From Caldilinea sp. CFX5 (GTDB lineage Bacteria > Chloroflexota > Anaerolineae > Caldilineales > Caldilineaceae), in contig QWII01000145.1 of the NCBI GenBank assembly GCA_021405325.1, positions 1 to 20,660 of the forward strand: 20,660 nt of DNA, in the 5' to 3' direction. The notes beneath the pieces are model-generated. The model was not told the origin of the DNA. It searched no databases and saw nothing but the letters and a program-made list of their open reading frames with translations. Made by a program: the position numbers and the translations under genes. This document shows, one piece after another, positions 6,658 to 12,578 of this stretch (positions within the stretch are counted from its first letter, which is position 1; each line of letters starts with the position of its first letter).

Positions 6658-7901
6658 CTAACCGCTTTGGCTTGCGCCAGCGCCGTGTCATACACCTGGA
6701 AATGTTCGCCCTCTTCCTCGTCGGGATCGACGTACTTCATCCACATGGCTTGCTCCGGTTTGCCGCCGGCCAGGACGCGCCGACTGACGCGCAGGTCGCT
6801 CACCGGGTCGTGCCAGCGAACCTCACCTTCTTGCAGCAAAATGTATTCGCCGGCATAGTGATCGACTAACTTGCGCTGGTGATCAACATAGTGGAGCGCC
6901 TGTTCTGCGGTGGTGCGTCGCCAACTGATGTTGATCTCCGTTGGGTCGGTCTGCACCGAATAGAAGTGACCCACAGGGGCTGTGACTTCGGATTGGAAGT
7001 CGATCTCGCCCAGGTTGACCGTGCCGAAACCGGCTTCGGCGGCCACCTTGAGCGAATTGCGGTCGCGCAGGAAGGGCTGGGTGAGCCAGTCGCTCTGCGG
7101 GTCGTGACCCATGAGGTGGGCCGCGCAGGCATCGGTGGCGATGGTGTGGTTGCCGGCGATCAGCGTGTTGCAGATACGGCCCGGCCCGTCGCCGCGGCCT
7201 TTGCCCCACTCCATCCCCGCTTGCCCCACCAGCCCGTCGATGACACAGAGCGTCGGGTTGAAGATGCGCCCCAGGTCAGCCAACATATAGGGCATCCGCA
7301 CCAGGTGGTGGAAATAGGTGCGGGTGTGACCGTTGGGTTCGCCGGGCATCAAACCGAAGAGATTCTTGAGTGAAAGGGTGACGCCCATAAAGGCATGGTT
7401 CTTGAGCTTGGCGACGGAGATAAATTCATCAACCTCCACCGCGCCCGCCGGCAGCACATATTGGCGGAACATCTGCCCACCGCCAGGGACGCTCACCGTT
7501 TTGTGGGGCGGCTCAATGCCGTTGATATATTCGACGCCAAATTCCTTGAAAATCTCGGCAAAGGTGCAGGTTTGCGCCAGCGTGGCGCCATTGTACATGG
7601 TGTAGAAGCTCACATCGGGCGCCACCAATTCGGCGTCGGTGCGTTCGCGCAGCAGGCGCAGAAAGGCGCGTGCCACTTTGTGGCTGACCAGTTGTTGCAG
7701 GTTGCCTTCAAAGTAGACCCGATTTTTGATCTCTTTGTCGTGGTTGAACTTAATGCCGATGCGTTTGGCTTTGCGCAGGCGATTCCAACTCTCGGTCAGC
7801 GGATCGGTGGCGCGTTTGAGCGCTGCGTAGATGGCCGCTTCCGTGGCGCGGTAATCACACTGGACGGCGCGAACTTTGTATTTCATCGCTTCGTTTGTCA
7901 T
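6648..7901 (-). CDS. DUF362 domain-containing protein
   Basis: 417 residues. The central part carries the DUF362 (PF04015) signature: DEFISVAKLKNHAFMGVTLSLKNLFGLMPG (about 157-186 region), followed by NPTLCVIDGLVGQAGMEWGKG and IAGNHTIATDACAAHLMGHDP. In known relatives this domain is often fused to ferredoxin modules, but no Cys-rich iron-sulfur motif is present here. Catalytic chemistry is not established for the family. The first ATG (7901) has a modest purine-rich site; an ATG five codons further in (MKYK) is an alternative. It precedes the amidohydrolase gene by 61 bp, so the two may work on the same substrate; that is inference from position only. Confidence 0.85.
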   Translation of the reverse strand: MTNEAMKYKVRAVQCDYRATEAAIYAALKRATDPLTESWNRLRKAKRIGIKFNHDKEIKNRVYFEGNLQQLVSHKVARAFLRLLRERTDAELVAPDVSFYTMYNGATLAQTCTFAEIFKEFGVEYINGIEPPHKTVSVPGGGQMFRQYVLPAGAVEVDEFISVAKLKNHAFMGVTLSLKNLFGLMPGEPNGHTRTYFHHLVRMPYMLADLGRIFNPTLCVIDGLVGQAGMEWGKGRGDGPGRICNTLIAGNHTIATDACAAHLMGHDPQSDWLTQPFLRDRNSLKVAAEAGFGTVNLGEIDFQSEVTAPVGHFYSVQTDPTEINISWRRTTAEQALHYVDHQRKLVDHYAGEYILLQEGEVRWHDPVSDLRVSRRVLAGGKPEQAMWMKYVDPDEEEGEHFQVYDTALAQAKAVSNN

Positions 7902-7965
7902 CTATAGTTCTCTTTCTCTGGTCGAGGGATAGGCATGATGAACAGTACAGGGCTTTGATTTATTT

Positions 7966-8048
7966 AGGAGTTACGCAGTTGGACAAGACCTGTCAGGTTT
8001 GCGAAACCTGACAGGTCTCTGGTAGCGCCCGTCAACTGCGCAACTCCT
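7966..8048. repeat. Composite palindromic element, copy 1
   Basis: Outer arms AGGAGTTACGCAGTTG (7966-7981) and 8033-8048 match at 15 of 16 positions. An inner perfect hairpin has 15-bp arms (7986-8000 and 8004-8018) and a 3-nt loop GCG. Between inner and outer right arms is CTGGTAGCGCCCGT. A second copy at 9286-9358 has the same architecture and the same CTGGTAGC linker but a wholly different inner stem. No open reading frame lies inside, so it is a non-autonomous or REP-like element. Confidence 0.8.
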
Positions 8049-8061
8049 ATTATTATAACAA

Positions 8062-8071
8062 ATTGCGCAAT
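8062..8071. promoter_or_regulatory. TTGCGCAA palindrome, upstream copy
   Basis: ATTGCGCAAT is a 10-bp perfect palindrome whose core TTGCGCAA recurs at 8153-8160, at the predicted transcription start of the acetyltransferase gene. Two copies 90 bp apart, about nine helical turns, suggest a paired operator. Confidence 0.35.
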
Positions 8072-8118
8072 CCTACGCTACCTACACAAATCGATCACCA
8101 GCAGGTCACTGTATCGGT

Positions 8119-8160
8119 TTGGCGCCGGCCCAATCGTATGCTATGATTGCAATTGCGCAA
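8119..8160 (+). promoter_or_regulatory. Predicted promoter and operator of the N-acetyltransferase gene
   Basis: TTGGCG (8119-8124) and TATGAT (8142-8147) are separated by exactly 17 bp. The predicted start point near 8154 falls inside the second TTGCGCAA palindrome (8153-8160), a typical repressor position. The 5' untranslated region would be about 97 nt. Confidence 0.5.
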
Positions 8161-8250
8161 GGTTTACATGCGCTCTATGAACCTTGCCAAACCGCCTCTG
8201 TCACTGTTACATGCTTATTGACCGGTTGACAAACGTTATCGTTGGTATTC

Positions 8251-9081
8251 ATGGTTGATTATCCTACCCTCGCCCTTGGGCTGCGGGATCGTGTGTTAAC
8301 GTATTTGCATACTCCGGCAGCCAGACCCAGCCTGCGCGCCCTCAATGGCTTGCTCTCGGCCTATGTACAGCAGGTGCCGTGGGAATCGGTCTTTCGGATT
8401 GCCAAGCGCCAGCGCACGCCGCAGTTGACTGAACGGCCACGCTGGCCGGAAGAATTTTGGGCCGATGCCATCCAGCAGGGCGGCGGCGGCACTTGCTTTG
8501 AGAGCAATTATGCTTTTTTGGCGCTCCTGCGTGCACTGGGCTATGAGGGTTATTTGACGATCAACAATATGGGTAGCACGGTGGGATGCCATACGGCGAT
8601 TGTGTTGCTACTTGATGGACAAAAGCGATTGGTCGATGTCGGCATACCGATCCACACCTCGCTGCGCATCCGCGCCGATCAGACCACCCGCACCCCCGCC
8701 TACTTTCACACCTACACCGTTCGCCCCCGGCAGCCAGGACACTACGAAATTGAACGCAGCCACCACCCCAAACGCAATATCTATACGCTGCTCGACCAAC
8801 CAGTTTCCGATCAAGCCTATCGCGCGGCGTTGACCCAAGATTATAGTGACCGGGGTCTTTTCCTGGATCGGGTGATTATCAACAAAGTGATCGATGGCAA
8901 GATCTGGCGTTTCTCCAGCAGTGACCGACCCTTACAGCTAGAAGCCTTTGACCCAAACGGGAAAACCGAAATTTTGTTGCCGGAACCCTTGCTGGCCCGG
9001 CGGCTGGCCGGCTATTTTGGCATGGAGCGCGCCGTGATTGAAGCGGCGCTGGACGGTATTCGTAGCCAAACGCCGGTGTAA
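8251..9081 (+). CDS. Arylamine N-acetyltransferase family protein
   Basis: 276 residues of PF00797 type, which transfers acyl groups from acyl-CoA to arylamines through a cysteine thioester. The Cys-His-Asp triad is visible: Cys82 in GGGGTCFESNYAF, His114 in VGCHTAIVLL and Asp129 in RLVDVGIP. The His-Asp spacing of 15 equals that of classical NATs. The usual RGG before the Cys is GGG here. Some relatives act in natural-product amide formation, so the substrate is open. The ATG at 8251 lacks a good ribosome site; a TTG at 8242 is in frame but less likely. It is monocistronic, with its own promoter upstream and a hairpin terminator after the stop. Confidence 0.87.
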   Translation: MVDYPTLALGLRDRVLTYLHTPAARPSLRALNGLLSAYVQQVPWESVFRIAKRQRTPQLTERPRWPEEFWADAIQQGGGGTCFESNYAFLALLRALGYEGYLTINNMGSTVGCHTAIVLLLDGQKRLVDVGIPIHTSLRIRADQTTRTPAYFHTYTVRPRQPGHYEIERSHHPKRNIYTLLDQPVSDQAYRAALTQDYSDRGLFLDRVIINKVIDGKIWRFSSSDRPLQLEAFDPNGKTEILLPEPLLARRLAGYFGMERAVIEAALDGIRSQTPV

Positions 9082-9148
9082 AAGCGCTTTTGCCCTATCT
9101 TTCTTCCAGCCGCCACCCCTTCTATCCCAAAGCAGGATAAAATGAAAA

Positions 9149-9179
9149 CGCCAGGGTGACTCACACCCTGGCGCGTTTA
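9149..9179 (+). terminator. Intrinsic terminator of the N-acetyltransferase gene
   Basis: CGCCAGGGTG (9149-9158) and CACCCTGGCG (9164-9173) form a perfect 10-bp stem with loop ACTCA, extended by AA/TT-type pairing, and are followed by CGTTTAT. It lies 67 bp after the stop codon. Confidence 0.7.
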
Positions 9180-9285
9180 TCGCATTGGTTACAGCCCATA
9201 GATTAGAACGCAAGCAAATATCAAGGATAACTGGATAATGCGCTGTTCAAATGATTTGTCTATTATCTTTGCTTTTCCCATAGAG

Positions 9286-9378
9286 CTTACGCAACACGCA
9301 GAAGTTCGACTTTTGGCAAAAGTCGAACTTCTCTGGTAGCCCGTCCGTCTTGCGTAAGAAACACAGTTGCTTACGCAA
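9286..9378. repeat. Composite palindromic element, copy 2, running into the DinB-like gene
   Basis: CTTACGCAA (9286-9294) pairs with TTGCGTAAG (9350-9358). The inner perfect hairpin has 15-bp arms (9300-9314 and 9318-9332) and a 3-nt loop GGC, followed by CTGGTAGCCCGTC as in copy 1. A third CTTACGCAA lies at 9370-9378 and can pair with 9350-9358 instead. The TAA stop codon of the DinB-like gene (9371-9373) lies within that last unit, so the element probably supplied the end of the gene. Confidence 0.75.
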
Positions 9379-9823
9379 CCATCGCTTGCAGATCGGCCAG
9401 ATGCCGTTGGTCATGATCCAGGAAAATTTGCAGATAACCCAACACCGTCAAGCGGCCAAAGGAAGGATGGTAGCCAGTATGAGCGAGCGCAGCGTCGGGC
9501 AGTGCGTTGACAAAGTCGATCACCGCCTGTCGCGCATTAGCCCATTGCTCCAACGCGAAGTGCAAATCACGCGTCATAAATTCGGCGTCGGTGTCCAGGT
9601 AGATGCCAAAAGTAGGATTGCTCCCGCTGGCGATTCCTTGCACCCGGTCCAAGAGACACTCCCGTTCGGTAATCGCCAAGTGCCAGGCGATCTGGCGAAA
9701 CGACCACTGCTTGGGGGCCGGTCGCCACTCTTGTTTGTCGGCCACGGTTGTCAGTAGCGCGGTGATTTCCTGTTGGCTCTTCAGCAACTCATTGACGATT
9801 TGGGTGCGTATTTCGCCACTCAT
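9371..9823 (-). CDS. DinB-like (DUF664/DinB_2) four-helix-bundle protein
   Basis: 150 residues. The pattern of the DinB superfamily (PF12867) is clear: WRPAPKQWSFRQIAWHLAITERECLL (about 28-60) with the first metal His, then HPSFGRLTVLGYLQIFLDHDQRHLADLQ (about 118-146) with the paired HxxxH metal residues. Members bind a divalent metal in a four-helix bundle; some are thiol-dependent S-transferases using bacillithiol or mycothiol, many are uncharacterised. GGGAG sits 9 nt before the ATG. It starts 15 bp after the dehydrogenase stop, so the two form an operon. The MshC-like enzyme elsewhere in this window makes a thiol-linked role worth considering, but that is inference. Confidence 0.85.
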   Translation of the reverse strand: MSGEIRTQIVNELLKSQQEITALLTTVADKQEWRPAPKQWSFRQIAWHLAITERECLLDRVQGIASGSNPTFGIYLDTDAEFMTRDLHFALEQWANARQAVIDFVNALPDAALAHTGYHPSFGRLTVLGYLQIFLDHDQRHLADLQAMVA

Positions 9824-9838
9824 CGATGCTTACTCCCT

Positions 9839-10873
9839 TTACCCTAATTCAATCTGCGCCTTGACCGAAGTTGGCGGCATGTGGACAGCGAAGTCAAAGG
9901 CGGCGACGCTTTCGCTAAAGCCAAAGGTGTCGGTGATCAGCGGCTTGACATCGATCTTGCCGCTGCCCATGAGGGCGATGGCGCGGGGATAGACATGGGC
10001 GTAGCGGAAAACATGTTCGACCCGCGCCTCTTTGATCTGCGCCGCCGAAATGCTATAGGCGACCGGCGCTAACGGAATGCCGACATAGACCACCGCGCCG
10101 CCGGGACAAAGCGGTTCAAAGACGCCGGCCGCCGCCCGTTCATTGCCGCTACATTCAAAGACAATGTCGGCGCCCCAACCATCCGTCAGCCGATTCACCA
10201 CATCGACCGCCTTTTCCTGCGCGACATTCACCGGCGTGATCGGCCCCAGGGTCGCCGCCAGATCCAGCTTGGGTTGCTGCACATCGGTCATGATTACCTG
10301 GCTGCAACCGCCGGCCAGCGCGGCCAATGCCGTCACCATGCCTATCGGGCCGGCGCCCATCACCACCGCCACATCACCCGGTTTGATGTGCGCCTTGGCG
10401 GCCGCGTGCATCCCCACTGCCAGCGGCTCGACCATTGCGCCTTCGGCCAGACTCACATTGTCCGGCAACTTGAAGGTGAAGGCGGCCAGATGGACAACTG
10501 TGGGGCGCAAGACGCCATGTACCGGTGGCGTCGCCCAGAAGCGCACGGCCGGGTCGAGATTGTAGATGCCCAAGCGGGTCGCTTTGCTGTTGGGGTCGGG
10601 AATGCCCGGTTCCATGCAGACGCGATCGCCGCTCTTCAGGTTTTTCACCGCGGCGCCGGTTTCGATCACGATGCCCGCCGCTTCATGGCCCAGGACCATT
10701 GGCGCCCGCACCACAAAGGGGCCAATGGCGCCGTGGGTGTAGTAGTGGACATCGCTGCCACAGATGCCGACGGTGCGAATGGCGATGCGGACATCGTGCG
10801 GGCCAAGCGGCTCGTCCAACTCGATCTGACGGAGCGCTAATTCATTTTTTCGTTCGAGAACAAGTGCTTCCAT
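9839..10873 (-). CDS. Zinc-dependent medium-chain polyol dehydrogenase (xylitol/L-iditol type)
   Basis: 344 residues from the ATG preceded by GAGGAAGCT; an in-frame ATG eight codons upstream lacks a site. This is an MDR-family alcohol dehydrogenase: catalytic zinc ligands Cys38 ([10 protein letters not shown]), His63-Glu64 (LGHEAAG) and Glu149 (MVEPLAVG), and the NAD fold at GAGPIG (173-178) followed by Asp (MTDVQQPK), which favours NAD over NADP. The structural-zinc lobe with four cysteines is absent and replaced by [18 protein letters not shown], the form seen in xylitol and sorbitol dehydrogenases. It likely oxidises a sugar alcohol to a ketose. It is the first gene of a two-gene operon with the DinB-like gene. 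Confidence 0.9.
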   Translation of the reverse strand: MEALVLERKNELALRQIELDEPLGPHDVRIAIRTVGICGSDVHYYTHGAIGPFVVRAPMVLGHEAAGIVIETGAAVKNLKSGDRVCMEPGIPDPNSKATRLGIYNLDPAVRFWATPPVHGVLRPTVVHLAAFTFKLPDNVSLAEGAMVEPLAVGMHAAAKAHIKPGDVAVVMGAGPIGMVTALAALAGGCSQVIMTDVQQPKLDLAATLGPITPVNVAQEKAVDVVNRLTDGWGADIVFECSGNERAAAGVFEPLCPGGAVVYVGIPLAPVAYSISAAQIKEARVEHVFRYAHVYPRAIALMGSGKIDVKPLITDTFGFSESVAAFDFAVHMPPTSVKAQIELG

Positions 10874-10919
10874 AGCTTCCTCTTCATGGATCATCAAGCA
10901 ATTTTCAGCCTTTTCCTCT

Positions 10920-10948
10920 ATTGTACATTACTTCGTTTGCCCCTTCAA
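10920..10948 (-). promoter_or_regulatory. Predicted promoter of the dehydrogenase operon
   Basis: On the minus strand, TTGAAG (10948-10943) and TACAAT (10925-10920) are separated by 17 bp, about 47 bp upstream of the dehydrogenase start. It lies back to back with the next promoter, only 2 bp between their outer boxes. Confidence 0.55.
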
Positions 10949-10950
10949 CA

Positions 10951-10979
10951 TTGTTGCGGTTGATTCTTCGTGGTACAAT
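10951..10979 (+). promoter_or_regulatory. Predicted promoter of the short remnant gene
   Basis: TTGTTG (10951-10956), 17-bp spacer, TACAAT (10974-10979). The predicted start near 10986 precedes an ATG with AAGG-type site at 11038. The -35 box abuts the -35 of the leftward dehydrogenase promoter, so one regulator could cover both. Confidence 0.55.
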
Positions 10980-11037
10980 TCAGGCGCAACCGCCACTTTC
11001 GTCTGCTGTTGTTGGTTCACGAGTAGAAAGGCAAGGT

Positions 11038-11206
11038 ATGAGCCTCACCACTTCATTGCGGGAACAGAACTCACAACCCCAATCCGCTAAACCGGATTGG
11101 TCACTGGGCTGGCGTTATGAACGCGTGCGCCGGGCAGACGGCAGAGAAGCGGAAGCGTGCGCGCGGCTGAACTGGAAGCGATCCTAGCCGGCTTACAGGA
11201 AAAACG
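11038..11206 (+). pseudogene. Short frameshifted remnant, possibly of a Uma2/DUF820-type gene
   Basis: The ATG at 11038 has an AAGG-type site and a promoter upstream, and reads 49 codons to a TAG at 11185. It contains KPDWSLGWRYERVRRADGREAEA and then turns into an unlikely tail. One frame over, from about 11158, the same bases read AAELEAILAGLQEKR and end at a TAA at 11208-11210, a normal helical C-terminus. This suggests a frameshift near 11150-11165. The DW.LGWRY start and the REAEA..AELEA.L tail resemble the two ends of Uma2-family (DUF820) proteins with the catalytic middle lost. That family call is a weak pattern match; a genuine 49-residue protein is the alternative. Confidence 0.4.
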
Positions 11207-11211
11207 GTAAG

Positions 11212-11391
11212 CTACCCCCGCCGCACAATAATCACCGCCAACAGCAACGAAAGAATGGTTGCGATCCAAAGAGGTGCATAGGCTTCGGCAAAGCGCATCC
11301 AGAGCAAATGAATGGCAATGTAGAGGACGACGCTGATAAAACAGCGAGCAAAGGGGTTTGCTTGGATGAGTAAAAACCCTTTGCCTTGCAT
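11212..11391 (-). CDS. 59-residue small membrane protein
   Basis: The frame from the ATG at 11391 encodes 59 residues and ends in TAG at 11212-11214. AGG sits about 6 nt before the ATG. Two hydrophobic segments (about 17-31, CFISVVLYIAIHLLW, and 41-55, LWIATILSLLLAVII) and a basic VRRG tail give a two-helix membrane protein. Two-helix hairpin proteins of this size are common and rarely recognised by family. It lies divergent from the SET-domain gene and tail-to-tail with the remnant gene. I do not recognise it and no function can be assigned. Confidence 0.6.
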   Translation of the reverse strand: MQGKGFLLIQANPFARCFISVVLYIAIHLLWMRFAEAYAPLWIATILSLLLAVIIVRRG

Positions 11392-11433
11392 GGCTACCTA
11401 CTTCCTTTGACTACTTCCTGAAAAGTGTTCCAC

Positions 11434-11853
11434 ATGAAAAAATTTCAAGTACAACCCTGGACCTATGGCCGGGGCCTTTTTGCCCTGGCGCCCATTAACG
11501 CGGGCGAGGTGATCGAACCACTGGTTGGTTACGAAACCGACTACGCGCCCCTATCCGCTGACTGCAAACGATTGGTGATCTACCTTGGGGACGGCCGCTG
11601 TTTTGTCATCACCAATGAGGTCGTCTTTGCCAATCATGCCTGTGACCCCAACTGCCGCCTGGATGACGCCGGCCTGGTCGCGCTACGGAATATTGTTCCT
11701 AGCGAACAACTGACCTTCAACTACAATGTCTTCCCCGCCGAACGCCAACAGGCGCCCGAAGATTGGTGGTGGGACCCGCTCTGGAGTTTCGACTGCGCCT
11801 GTGGCAGCCCCTACTGTCAGCGGCGTATTGACGGCTACCGTTGGGCGTCGTAG
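11434..11853 (+). CDS. SET-domain protein (putative protein-lysine methyltransferase)
   Basis: 139 residues, a minimal SET domain. Motifs in order: YGRGLFALAPINAGEVIEP (11-29, SAM loop), NHACDPNC (67-74, the NHxCxPNC motif that binds SAM and forms the pseudoknot), VALRNIVPSEQLTFNYN (82-98, with catalytic-type Tyr97), and a post-SET-like CACGSPYCQ (121-129) with Cys121, Cys123 and Cys128, which together with Cys74 could bind zinc. It should use S-adenosylmethionine to methylate lysine in a protein; bacterial targets are mostly unknown. The ATG at 11434 is chosen over an upstream GTG; its ribosome site is weak. No chromatin-like or ribosomal protein gene is adjacent. Confidence 0.88.
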   Translation: MKKFQVQPWTYGRGLFALAPINAGEVIEPLVGYETDYAPLSADCKRLVIYLGDGRCFVITNEVVFANHACDPNCRLDDAGLVALRNIVPSEQLTFNYNVFPAERQQAPEDWWWDPLWSFDCACGSPYCQRRIDGYRWAS

Positions 11854-11899
11854 GTATCACGCCAAAGATTAAAAGCCCATGAGAGTTGTCAGAACGCTA

Positions 11900-11928
11900 T
11901 TGACATTCTATTAAACATTCCCTATAAT
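11900..11928 (+). promoter_or_regulatory. Fully consensus sigma-70 promoter
   Basis: TTGACA (11900-11905), 17-bp spacer, TATAAT (11923-11928). Both boxes are perfect consensus at optimal spacing, which is rare for ordinary protein genes and typical of stable RNA genes or leaders held in check by other means. Predicted start is near 11935. Confidence 0.85.
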
Positions 11929-11934
11929 CAAAAC

Positions 11935-12118
11935 ACCGTTACGCTTGATAGCGGCAGCTTTGCAAAGCGCAAACTTTACCGGTTACAGCATTCCCTGTCG
12001 CTAACCGCTCGCTGCCGGCGCCTTTTGCCGGTTGAACCGAGTAAACCCGAAAGTAGACGAGTTGCGGAAGAGGCCGACAATGACACCTTACTCAGTAAGG
12101 TCGTTGTCGGCCTTTTTT
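11935..12118 (+). ncRNA. Unclassified ~185-nt structured RNA or leader
   Basis: The transcript from the consensus promoter ends at a strong terminator and holds no convincing reading frame. Visible helices: P1 GGCAGC/GCTGCC (11953-11958 with 12011-12016), enclosing P2 TTTGC/GCAAA (11959-11963 with 11969-11973, loop AAAGC) and P3 CGGTTA/TAACCG (11980-11985 with 12002-12007), so a three-way junction. P4 CCGGC/GCCGG (12015-12019 with 12027-12031) shares two bases with P1, so P1 and P4 compete at their edge. A purine-rich single strand follows (12032-12070), then the terminator. Hallmarks of RNase P, tmRNA, SRP RNA, 6S closing stem, T-box, TPP, SAM and cobalamin elements were looked for and not found. 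It could be a riboswitch or attenuator for the genes after it, or a free small RNA. Confidence 0.6.
12071..12118 (+). terminator. Strong intrinsic terminator ahead of the winged-helix gene
   Basis: AGGCCGACAA (12071-12080) pairs with TTGTCGGCCT (12104-12113); an inner CCTTACT/AGTAAGG hairpin (12086-12092 with 12094-12100) continues the stem. Six T residues (12113-12118) follow. It ends 36 bp before the next start codon, the normal position of a transcription attenuator. Confidence 0.85.
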
Positions 12119-12154
12119 CATTGGCCTGCTGCATTTGCGAAGAGGAGGAGCCTT

Positions 12155-12493
12155 ATGCAGACACAGACCTTGACCTTTATCCGTTCCAAACAAATTGATT
12201 CGTTTCAAAAGCTCGTGTTTCTACTCTTTCTACATAAAAACCCTGAAGCCAAAGGCACCAGCCAATACTTTGCCGAGAAGATGTACTTGGGCAACGTCAC
12301 GTTGATCGAAAAGATGATTACAGAGTTCAAAGAAAGAGGCATTATGGCCTCCAATGAGCAGCACCATTTTCTGCAAGACACCCCTGAGATCAGATCATCG
12401 CTCCAACACCTGCATCAATTGTTTGAACAGCCAACCACCCGGCAATCACTGTTGGATCAGGTGCGTTACAGTGTCGACTATCATAGCAACTAA
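12155..12493 (+). CDS. Small winged-helix-like protein
   Basis: 112 residues from an ATG preceded by GAGGAGGAG, the best ribosome site in the window. The open frame upstream to 12032 would translate through the terminator and is rejected. The middle part reads as a winged helix-turn-helix: helix 1 FQKLVFLLFLHKNP, helix 2 TSQYFAEKMYL, recognition helix NVTLIEKMITEFKERGI, then a short wing (MASNEQHHFLQ) and a C-terminal helical tail. It is probably a DNA- or RNA-binding regulator; the exact family is not recognised. It sits between the structured leader and the baeRF gene, so it may control them, but that is inference. Confidence 0.7.
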   Translation: MQTQTLTFIRSKQIDSFQKLVFLLFLHKNPEAKGTSQYFAEKMYLGNVTLIEKMITEFKERGIMASNEQHHFLQDTPEIRSSLQHLHQLFEQPTTRQSLLDQVRYSVDYHSN

Positions 12494-12500
12494 TCGACCT

Positions 12501-12546
12501 GCCCTCATCGTAGGGGCATGATCGTTCATGCCCCTACGATGAGGGC
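12501..12546. terminator. Perfect 21-bp hairpin between winged-helix and baeRF genes
   Basis: Arms at 12501-12521 and 12526-12546 are exact complements closed by a TCGT loop. It begins 8 bp after the winged-helix stop and ends 32 bp before the baeRF start. There is no T-run, so it may be a repeat that protects transcript ends or a partial terminator rather than a full stop. The core GTAGGGGCATGA type is, to my knowledge, a frequent intergenic repeat. Confidence 0.7.
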
Positions 12547-12578
12547 GGCCAGTCACTTATAGAGATAGAGCATCAACA

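Noticed and set aside
9371..9823. DNA-damage-inducible role from the name DinB
   Set aside because: The superfamily name is historical; nothing near the gene resembles an SOS box that I could support.
11935..12070. Cyclic-di-AMP (ydaO) riboswitch
   Set aside because: TGTCGCTAACC resembles its conserved GACAGCTAAC end, but the long upstream core of that class is absent and the helices differ.
11935..12118. 6S RNA
   Set aside because: Length and promoter fit, but the 5' and 3' ends do not form the long closing helix.
12032..12154. N-terminal extension of the winged-helix protein
   Set aside because: It runs through the structured RNA and its terminator; the ATG at 12155 has GAGGAGG.
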